5,249 nucleotides of DNA. Source: a bacterium SM23_31 (GTDB lineage: Bacteria; SM23-31). Where the stretch lies: assembly GCA_001304035.1 (NCBI GenBank), contig LJUD01000257.1:1-5249 (forward strand), read 5' to 3'. The notes under the pieces are model-generated. The model ran no database searches. It worked only from the letters and a program-made list of their open reading frames with translations, and had not been told where the DNA came from. Both the position numbers and the translations under genes were made by a program. Within the stretch, counting starts at the first letter, position 1. Every line of letters starts with the position of its first letter. This document shows, in pieces, positions 1 to 5,249 of the stretch.

Positions 1-1
1 T

Positions 2-2470
2 GAGGGTACGATTGATGAGGATGCTTGCTACTATTATGTCGATGACGCTCTCAGGAATACGAAATACGGTTTTTTCATGTACAGCATCGATAAACGTTAC
101 GCAGTGATCAGACCCGACTATGTATTGCTTACGCCGGAAAATCTCTGGTATCCGTTTGCGGGAGTCCTGCCGTACGGCGCTAAAAGAGACGCACAAGAAA
201 AGCATTATATCAGGTTCAGTTTGACAGTGCAAACCGCTGATAACCTGACTGCTCTCTCGCAGGGGTCCGTTACACAGATAAAACCGGGACAATTTACCTT
301 TAAACCGGAGGTCTCGCTGCCGCAAATATCGCTTGTAATAGGGAATTACCACCGCAGTTCTGTGACGGCCGACAGCATCGAGTACTCGTTGTACGTTTTA
401 GAAGGACACGACTACTACAGCGAATTCTTTTCAGAAATTCAAGGCGATATTCCGACAGAGATCAGCAACGCCCGGTGGAATTTTGAGTTGAGAACAGGAC
501 TCGGTTACCCGTTTAGACGGTTTGCCCTTATTGAAACGCCCATTCAATTCTATGCGCATCCGAAGCTTCTAACTTCAAACGTGGAATACGTTCAGCCCGA
601 GCAAATTTATCTTCCCGAAAAAGGAGTACTGCTTGAGGGGGCAGACATATCCACTATTTCCCGCGTAGAGGGGCAGCAAATGCCGGGGGGCGGCAGAGGC
701 GGCGGCAGAGGAAGAATGATGACCAACGAGTCCATTAAGCAGAATATTTTCAGGAGATTTATAGACACTACATTTCTCGGAGGCGCCGGCCGGTCTTTCA
801 TGATGCGTTTCAGGGAGGAGTCTCAACAGGGTTTGTCTTCATACCTTTCTATGCTCAAGCTGGAAAGCACGATAAACACGGGACTTTATTCCGCGTTCCC
901 GATGTACTATAATCACACTTTTCATTTTTCGTCAGAGCAATGGTCTCTTTTCAATACCGCTGTCGAATACTACCTTCTCGGCTCTCTCGGCAATAGTGGT
1001 GTTGCTCAGCGCTTCATCGAGGGATTGACCAATCAAGAGCTGGCAAGTTTTGCCCTGAGTAAACATTCGCTTGCAGATATAATTGAGAATCCACCGCCGG
1101 GAGTTGAACTTCCGGCAATTCTCGAACAAAAGTGCGCATACCTGTTTCAGATATTCGAGTATGAAATCGGAATGGAATCTTTTGGAACGATTCTCAAGGA
1201 CTATTTGACGACACATTCTTATTCCGATCATACGGTAGATGAATTTCTCTCTGAAATTAATAAACAGTCGGACGCCGATTTGAAATCCCGCTTCGATGAG
1301 TGGCTGTATCAGAATTCCCTCCCTTCCTATGTCTTGAGCGACCAGGAGTGTTATGAGATAATACAGGGTGAACAGGTACGTTACCAGGTCTTATTTACCA
1401 TCCATAACAGAGAAGATGTAGACGGATTGCTCAAGCTCCGGTTCAGCTCGTCCGGCAGGGATCTGGGCGGCAGGTTCGGTCGCGGAGGCGGCGGCGGAGC
1501 ATTCGGAGCGACGGAAGAAAGAACTATCCTCGTAAAGGGCGGTGATTTCAAGAAAGTCGGTATAGTGCTTGATTCACAGCCGATCAGCATGACCGTTAAT
1601 ACCTTGCTTTCGCAGAATTTACCGTCGGAATTGACGACGACGTTTCAGAATATTGAGCGGAATGAAAATGCAGAGCCGATTGAAGGCGACGTACCGCTCG
1701 ACTTTTCGCTGCTCAATCAGTTCACGGGCACCGTTATTATCGACAATGAAAATCCCGGTTTTACCGCCTTTTCTCAGTCATCCGAGACAGAGGGATTTCT
1801 CATGAAGTATTTGACAGATGCGTCAAGGACTGAATACGAATATATTCCGCTCAATTTGAATGAACCGCCGCAAACATGGAAGAAAGCTATCGGGCTCACT
1901 TATTTCGGTGAATCAATATACAGTGTACACTTCAAGAGTTCGGGCAAGGGCATAGATTACGCTGCATGGACGGCGGAATTAGATATTGACGGAGAGTACG
2001 ATATTTACTTCTACACGTCGGACATGAGATCATTAGGCAGGGGTATGGGGCGTGGTGGACAGGGCGGTGGCATGCAGCAATTTGGCGGAGGCCAGATTGT
2101 TCAGCAGAGAGGTATGGGGAGCCCGGGCGGAATGCAGCCTCAAGCCGGCGGCGCCATAGGTGGTCAGGGGAGTCGCGGCGAGAGACAACCGCAAGCCGGC
2201 AGCGGGACGCAGCAAACCCAGCCCCGCGGAATTCTGGACAGATTGAGGAACTTCAGAGGCAGGCAAACACCTATTCAGGATTTTCATTTTACCGTTCACC
2301 ATACAAGCGGGATTGAGAGAGTCAAGTTCGATGCGGGCAATGCCGAGCCCGGCTGGAATCTGCTCGGAACATTTTTCTTTACACAGGGTAAGGCAGTCGT
2401 CGAATTATCGGACCAATCTGACGGAAGAATAATATATGCCGATGCCCTGAAATGGGTAATACGAAAATAG
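2..2470 (+). CDS. M1 aminopeptidase-like protein without HExxH, with C-terminal golvesin-like domain (5' partial)
   Basis: The frame is open from base 2, so this is the C-terminal 822 codons of a longer gene; the Met at base 77 is internal, because the 25 codons before it (EGTIDEDACYYYVDDALRN...) continue the same conserved segment. Residues here count from that Met. Residues 1-110 look like the M1 N-terminal beta domain (DYVLLTPENLWYPFAGV). Residues 144-185 (YPFRRFALIETP, then VQPEQIYLPEKG) resemble the start of an M1 catalytic domain, and 360-419 (MESFGTILKDYL, TVDEFLSEIN, FDEWLYQNSLPSY) its C-terminal helices. No HExxH occurs anywhere, so peptidase activity is unlikely. Residues 430-515 look beta-rich. 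Residues 551-797 match a golvesin/Xly-CBD-like domain (VIIDNENPGF, then GWNLLGTFFF and ADALKWV). Glycine-rich inserts lie at 204-213, 464-478 and 651-718. From memory, relatives are fused to an ABC-2-type permease, which would lie upstream; that part is inference. The gene ends with TAG. Its role is unknown. Confidence 0.8.
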   Translation, partial: EGTIDEDACYYYVDDALRNTKYGFFMYSIDKRYAVIRPDYVLLTPENLWYPFAGVLPYGAKRDAQEKHYIRFSLTVQTADNLTALSQGSVTQIKPGQFTFKPEVSLPQISLVIGNYHRSSVTADSIEYSLYVLEGHDYYSEFFSEIQGDIPTEISNARWNFELRTGLGYPFRRFALIETPIQFYAHPKLLTSNVEYVQPEQIYLPEKGVLLEGADISTISRVEGQQMPGGGRGGGRGRMMTNESIKQNIFRRFIDTTFLGGAGRSFMMRFREESQQGLSSYLSMLKLESTINTGLYSAFPMYYNHTFHFSSEQWSLFNTAVEYYLLGSLGNSGVAQRFIEGLTNQELASFALSKHSLADIIENPPPGVELPAILEQKCAYLFQIFEYEIGMESFGTILKDYLTTHSYSDHTVDEFLSEINKQSDADLKSRFDEWLYQNSLPSYVLSDQECYEIIQGEQVRYQVLFTIHNREDVDGLLKLRFSSSGRDLGGRFGRGGGGGAFGATEERTILVKGGDFKKVGIVLDSQPISMTVNTLLSQNLPSELTTTFQNIERNENAEPIEGDVPLDFSLLNQFTGTVIIDNENPGFTAFSQSSETEGFLMKYLTDASRTEYEYIPLNLNEPPQTWKKAIGLTYFGESIYSVHFKSSGKGIDYAAWTAELDIDGEYDIYFYTSDMRSLGRGMGRGGQGGGMQQFGGGQIVQQRGMGSPGGMQPQAGGAIGGQGSRGERQPQAGSGTQQTQPRGILDRLRNFRGRQTPIQDFHFTVHHTSGIERVKFDAGNAEPGWNLLGTFFFTQGKAVVELSDQSDGRIIYADALKWVIRK
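686..715 (+). repeat. Short Gly/Arg low-complexity insert (GGGRGGGRGR)
   Basis: This tract of GGN and AGA codons encodes ten residues, GGGRGGGRGR, at positions 204-213 of the M1-like protein. It sits between the VQPEQIYLPEKG segment and the helix beginning NESIKQNIFRRF, roughly where active M1 enzymes carry the metal-binding helix. It is most likely a flexible surface loop. It is the first of three glycine-rich inserts in the same protein. Confidence 0.75.
1466..1510 (+). repeat. Second Gly-rich low-complexity insert (GGRFGRGGGGGAFGA)
   Basis: These bases encode residues 464-478 of the M1-like protein, including five consecutive glycines. The insert falls between two apparent beta strands (LLKLRFSS before it, ERTILVKGG after it) in the beta-rich segment, so it is probably a long loop of a beta-sandwich. 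Composition is like the first and third inserts, suggesting repeated expansion of GGN codons within one gene. Confidence 0.7.
2027..2230 (+). repeat. Long Gly/Gln/Arg-rich low-complexity insert splitting the golvesin-like domain
   Basis: About 68 residues (651-718 of the M1-like protein) made mostly of Gly, Gln, Arg, Met and Pro. Short units recur: RGMG appears twice (GRGMGRG and QRGMGSP), and PQAG appears twice, each encoded with the identical nonamer caagccggc near 2141 and 2192. The tract interrupts a domain whose strands resume on either side: GEYDIYFYTSD before and DFHFTVHHTSG after. The frame stays open and the domain resumes normally, so this looks like a tolerated in-frame loop expansion and not an assembly artefact, although slippage-prone tracts can be misassembled. 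Confidence 0.8.
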
Positions 2471-2478
2471 ATCCCCAT

Positions 2479-2510
2479 TTGACGGAATGAAGGGAATAAC
2501 GTAATATAAT
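2479..2510 (+). promoter_or_regulatory. Candidate sigma-70-type promoter for the efflux genes
   Basis: A -35-like TTGACG lies at 2479-2484. Seventeen bases later comes TAATAT (2502-2507), overlapping a perfect TATAAT at 2505-2510, which would need a 20-base spacer from the same -35. It lies in the 102-base gap between the M1-like gene and the adaptor gene and points towards the adaptor. A second AT-rich hexamer (TAAAAT, 2539-2544) is also present. If the host is a Bacteroidetes-type organism, whose promoter consensus differs, this reading would be weaker. The region is AT-rich, so chance matches are likely. Confidence 0.35.
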
Positions 2511-2520
2511 ATTATTAACG
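2500..2520 (+). repeat. Imperfect AT-rich inverted repeat in the intergenic spacer
   Basis: CGTAATA (2500-2506) can pair with TATTAACG (2513-2520) with one bulged A, leaving a six-base loop. The same stretch contains the perfect 10-base palindrome ATAATATTAT at 2506-2515. It overlaps the candidate -10 region, so it could be an operator for a dimeric regulator. It is short and very AT-rich. No T-run follows, so it does not look like an intrinsic terminator for the preceding gene. Confidence 0.25.
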
Positions 2521-2572
2521 GCAATAAAATTTATCTGATAAAATAATCGCAAACCAAATCAGTGAGTTGAAT

Positions 2573-2623
2573 ATGAAACGGATACTAACAGTTTTCGGTA
2601 TTTTGTTGGTCATTGGCGGGTGC
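2573..2623 (+). other. Lipoprotein signal peptide and lipobox of the adaptor
   Basis: The first 17 codons encode a short basic start (MKR), a hydrophobic stretch (ILTVFGILLVI) and the lipobox I-G-G-C, with the Cys codon TGC at 2621-2623. Gly at -2 is less common than Ala or Ser but accepted. Signal peptidase II would cleave before Cys17 and the lipid would anchor the adaptor. The following residue is Ser, not Asp; by the E. coli sorting rule this does not mark inner-membrane retention, but that rule may not hold in this organism. Confidence 0.8.
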
Positions 2624-3622
2624 AGTGAGCCTGAAACCTATGTCCGTACGGAGGTTGAAATTCCGGTAAAAATAACGGAGGTGACCCGAAAGCGGATTGA
2701 AGAGACAACTATTGCAACCGGCACGGTGACAGCCACGGTGGACATCCTTGTAAAATCGGAAATCGAGGGGGCGTATAATCTCCAGATTAACCCCCGAACC
2801 GGCAAGAAGTATGGAGTAGGTGACGCGGTTATGAAGGACGAAGTGACCGTTTTACTGGAAAATCCCGAACAGGAAAACAAAATCAGATTCGATTCACAGA
2901 AATTATCGCTGGAAAATGCTGAAGAAAATCTGAAACAACAGCAGATGTTGTATGAAAAAGGCGGAGTATCGTTGAGCGAATTGAAAAGCGCTCAACAGAA
3001 ATTGATCGATGCACAATACAGCTTTCAAAGCACGCTGATGCAGCTTGAACAATTTAAAGTCAAGGTGCCCTTCGACGGCATAATCGCCAGCCTTCCCTAT
3101 TATCCGCCCAAGTTTATGGCGCCAGCGAATTCCGACATGTTCCAGCTAATGGATTACCGCACGTTACACCTGGAGGTCAATCTTCCCGGTAAAATGATGG
3201 GAGTTGTGCGGGAGGGTATGATGGTGCGCGTGACAAGCTACCTGCTGCCGGACAAAGTATTGCCCGCGACAATCGCTCATGTTGCGCCTGTTCTGGAGCC
3301 GAATACCCGCACATTCGGCATTTTAATCGAAGTTGACAACAGCGGTTTAGTATTGAAACCTGGGATGTTTGTAAAGGCAGAAATCATCACCCAGAGCAGA
3401 CCGAACGCTATAGTCATCCCGAAGGATATTATCATGGTGCGGCGTACCGAAAAAACTGTGTATGTAGTTACCGAAGGCGTTGCACAACAGAGAAGAATCA
3501 CCACGGGGCTCGAAAATCAGGATGAAGCTGAAGTCATTGACGGATTAGAAGAGAATGAATTTCTTGTAATAGAGGGCTTTGAAACACTAAGGAACGGCGC
3601 CCAGGTAACTATTACACGCTGA
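2573..3622 (+). CDS. Efflux RND transporter periplasmic adaptor subunit (membrane fusion lipoprotein)
   Basis: Encodes 349 residues, a usual length for this family. The protein links an inner-membrane RND pump to an outer-membrane channel. MKRILTVFGILLVIGGC is a lipoprotein signal peptide with lipobox IGGC, so Cys17 would be lipidated. The order fits the family: first half of the lipoyl/barrel-sandwich domain (about 46-98), alpha-helical hairpin (about 100-161), second lipoyl half (162-195, with VKVPFDGII), beta-barrel (about 198-272) and membrane-proximal domain (about 278-349, IVIPKDII onward). At the hairpin tip, L126 and S133 hold the LxxxxxxS spacing seen in AcrA-type adaptors, suggesting a TolC-like partner. 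ATG at 2573 is preferred over TTG at 2567: AGTGAG (2561-2566), a weak ribosome-binding site, is six bases before the ATG but touches the TTG. The gene ends in tandem in-frame stops TGA TAA. The matching permease begins 59 bases downstream. Substrate is not predictable. Confidence 0.93.
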   Translation: MKRILTVFGILLVIGGCSEPETYVRTEVEIPVKITEVTRKRIEETTIATGTVTATVDILVKSEIEGAYNLQINPRTGKKYGVGDAVMKDEVTVLLENPEQENKIRFDSQKLSLENAEENLKQQQMLYEKGGVSLSELKSAQQKLIDAQYSFQSTLMQLEQFKVKVPFDGIIASLPYYPPKFMAPANSDMFQLMDYRTLHLEVNLPGKMMGVVREGMMVRVTSYLLPDKVLPATIAHVAPVLEPNTRTFGILIEVDNSGLVLKPGMFVKAEIITQSRPNAIVIPKDIIMVRRTEKTVYVVTEGVAQQRRITTGLENQDEAEVIDGLEENEFLVIEGFETLRNGAQVTITR

Positions 3623-3681
3623 TAACCGCGCCCGTATTCCGGCCGTGTTCGCATTCACATTTAAAAATTACCGGTTGAACT
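3623..3681 (+). other. Short spacer between adaptor and permease genes
   Basis: These 59 bases begin with TAA, in frame right after the adaptor's TGA. I see no convincing terminator hairpin or promoter; the only notable element is the short palindrome CGGCCG. There is no clear Shine-Dalgarno sequence before the permease ATG. The spacing and shared orientation are consistent with co-transcription of the two genes. Confidence 0.5.
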
Positions 3682-5249
3682 ATGAGAGCCATCGTTGAAT
3701 TTTCCGTGAAATACCCGATCACTATCTTGATGATCGTTCTGGCAGTCATTCTGCTTGGTACAATATCTTTTCAGAAACTGGGCATGGACCTTTTCCCGGA
3801 GCTGGAAAATCCCCGCCTTTACGTTGAACTGCGTGCTGGGGAAAGACCGCCGGAGGAGATCGAACGCCAGTTCGTACAGTCTCTCGAATCGCAGGCAATC
3901 AGGCAGAAAAATGCCGTTCAGGTTTCTTCCATCTCACGAGTCGGCGCCGCCCAGATGACCGTCGAATATGGATGGGGCACCGATATGGATGAGGCGTACC
4001 TGAATCTGCAGAGGGCGCTTGCGGGATTGCAGCAAAATGCCGAAGTCGAAGAATTAAATATCACTCAGCACGATCCTAACGCTGAGCCGGTGGCGCTCCT
4101 GGGATTATCCCACCCGGACATTACCGACATAAATGAACTCAGGAAGATTGCCGAATCCTATATCCGCAATGAGCTTGTCCGCCTGGAAGGAATAGCAGAC
4201 GTTCGGCTGATGGGGCAGGACGTAAAGGAAATCGTTATCAAGACCGATCAATACGTTCTTGATGCGTTTGGGCTTTCCGCATCAAGCCTCGCAAGCCGAA
4301 TAAGGCAGTATAACCAGAATGTTGCGGGGGGTACGCTTACCGAAATGGGGACAAGGTACACCATTCGCGGAATAAGCGAATTCAGCTCAATTCACGATAT
4401 AGAAAACGTCATTGTCTCATATACTCAGCCGGCAACAACAGTAAGCAACGGAACCGCCACACAGAGTGATCAGCGCGTGCCGATGTATTTAAAAGACGTA
4501 GCCGAAATCACCTATGAAAACAAGAAACCCTATAACATCGTCCATATCGATCAAAATCGGTGCATGGCGCTGGCGGTGTACAAGGAAAGAGAGTTCAACA
4601 CAGTTAGGGCGGTTAATGAATTGCTGGAAGCGCTTGAGTCGATCCGGATGCGCCTTCCCGAATATAATCTTTCCGTTATCCAGAACAAAGGTGCGTTCAT
4701 CTCCTCGGCGATCGAGGAGGTTCAGCAGACGCTTCTCTTCGGTATATTTCTTGCTGTTATCATATTGTACGTTTTTCTCCGGCGCATAGGAACGACTGCT
4801 GTTATAAGTATTTCAATCCCGGTCTCAATCATAGCAACCTTTAATTTGATGTATTTCAACGGGCTGACGCTGAATATCATGACGCTCGGCGGTCTTGCGC
4901 TCGGTGCAGGCATGCTTGTCGACAACTCCATCGTGGTCATGGAGAATATCTTCCGCAATCGTGAAGAAGGGCTCTCATTGCGCGCGGCAATCGTGAAAGG
5001 AACCTGCCAGGTCAGCGGAGCCATCACTGCATCGACCATTACCACCATAGTCGTGTTTCTTCCGATCGTCTATCTGCGCGGCTCCGAAGGTACGCTCTTT
5101 AAAGACCAGGCATGGACGGTCGCCTTCTCCCTCTTGTCCTCGCTGGGAGTGGCGCTGCTCGTGATACCGATGCTCAGCAACCGACTGCTCAAAGATACAC
5201 GCACAGAGAGCCGCAGAGTCACCTCGATACGTTTCACCTGGTACTCCGG
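3682..5249 (+). CDS. Efflux RND transporter permease subunit, HAE1-type (3' partial)
   Basis: The first 522 codons, about half of a usual 1000-1050-residue RND permease, run off the right edge with no stop or frameshift. The product is an inner-membrane proton antiporter that would pass substrate through the preceding adaptor. Visible parts: TM1 (about 11-29, after MRAIVEFSVKYP), the periplasmic porter domain (about 35-340, with GMDLFPELENP near its start and VPMYLKDVAEI at 266-276), TM2 (347-366), TM3 (371-391), TM4 (398-422), TM5 (443-465) and TM6 (475-498). TM4 carries GMLVDNSIVVMEN: Asp414 aligns with the first proton-relay Asp of AcrB (D407), and Asn415 replaces the second, a common variant in non-AcrB HAE1 proteins. 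ATG 3682 is the first possible start, because an in-frame TGA lies at 3676-3678; the start MRAIVEFSVKYP is typical. Drugs, lipids, solvents or metabolites are all possible substrates. Confidence 0.94.
   Translation, partial: MRAIVEFSVKYPITILMIVLAVILLGTISFQKLGMDLFPELENPRLYVELRAGERPPEEIERQFVQSLESQAIRQKNAVQVSSISRVGAAQMTVEYGWGTDMDEAYLNLQRALAGLQQNAEVEELNITQHDPNAEPVALLGLSHPDITDINELRKIAESYIRNELVRLEGIADVRLMGQDVKEIVIKTDQYVLDAFGLSASSLASRIRQYNQNVAGGTLTEMGTRYTIRGISEFSSIHDIENVIVSYTQPATTVSNGTATQSDQRVPMYLKDVAEITYENKKPYNIVHIDQNRCMALAVYKEREFNTVRAVNELLEALESIRMRLPEYNLSVIQNKGAFISSAIEEVQQTLLFGIFLAVIILYVFLRRIGTTAVISISIPVSIIATFNLMYFNGLTLNIMTLGGLALGAGMLVDNSIVVMENIFRNREEGLSLRAAIVKGTCQVSGAITASTITTIVVFLPIVYLRGSEGTLFKDQAWTVAFSLLSSLGVALLVIPMLSNRLLKDTRTESRRVTSIRFTWYS

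Noticed and set aside
77..79. ATG at 77 as the start of the M1-like gene
   Set aside because: The frame is open to the left edge and the 25 codons before it continue a conserved-looking M1 N-terminal segment, so the true start lies outside the window.
686..1510. CRISPR or tandem-repeat array
   Set aside because: The repetitive tracts are short in-frame glycine codon runs, with no regular repeat-spacer pattern.
2033..2302. Minus-strand open frames opposite the glycine-rich tracts (also near 607-801 and 1381-1590)
   Set aside because: GGN-rich codons on the plus strand read as stop-poor Pro/Ala/Leu-rich frames on the minus strand; compositional shadows.
2500..2520. Intrinsic terminator after the M1-like gene
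   Set aside because: The hairpin is AT-rich and bulged, and no T-run follows.
2567..2569. TTG at 2567 as the adaptor start
   Set aside because: It adds only Met-Asn before MKRIL, and the weak AGTGAG site directly abuts it; the ATG at 2573 has a workable six-base spacing and gives a normal lipoprotein signal peptide.
3755..3958. Plus-strand open frame of 67 codons, and another at 4514-4789, overlapping the permease
   Set aside because: Both are out of frame with a continuous, clearly RND-like reading frame. They are Arg/Ser-rich nonsense and not evidence of a frameshift.
4722..5048. 108-codon open frame on the minus strand within the permease gene
   Set aside because: It lies wholly opposite a well-conserved RND coding region covering TM2-TM5, and its translation shows no recognisable domain; it is a shadow frame.

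Overview
The window carries three co-oriented (+ strand) protein genes and almost no non-coding DNA. The first is cut by the left edge and the last by the right edge. The likely source is a Gram-negative bacterium with an outer membrane, since there is a lipoprotein efflux adaptor followed by an RND pump. The first gene most resembles, from memory, the M1-peptidase-like half of ABC-2-permease fusion proteins of Bacteroidetes-type (FCB group) bacteria. Neither visible start codon has a strong Shine-Dalgarno sequence, which fits that group. This assignment is an inference; no rRNA or other marker is present to fix it.

Bases 2-2470 hold the C-terminal 822 codons of a large protein with an M1-aminopeptidase-like fold, an apparent beta-sandwich segment and a C-terminal golvesin/Xly-CBD-like domain. 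The M1-like part has no HExxH zinc motif anywhere, so it is probably a non-catalytic pseudopeptidase. Three glycine-rich low-complexity inserts interrupt it. The longest, about 68 residues, splits the golvesin-like domain. The reading frame is open to the left edge, so the true start lies outside the window.

Bases 2471-2572 are an AT-rich spacer with a plausible sigma-70-type promoter and a small imperfect inverted repeat, suggesting that a new transcription unit begins here.

Bases 2573-3622 encode a lipoprotein periplasmic adaptor (membrane fusion protein) of an RND efflux system. After a 59-base gap, bases 3682-5249 encode the first 522 codons of the matching HAE1-type RND inner-membrane permease, ending just after TM6. 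Together they would form the inner-membrane and periplasmic parts of a proton-driven tripartite exporter. No outer-membrane TolC-type channel gene is in view, and substrates cannot be read from the sequence.

I see no tRNA, rRNA, CRISPR array, insertion sequence or phage gene. The efflux pair is an ordinary system. The least ordinary item is the glycine-rich, apparently dead M1-like/golvesin protein.
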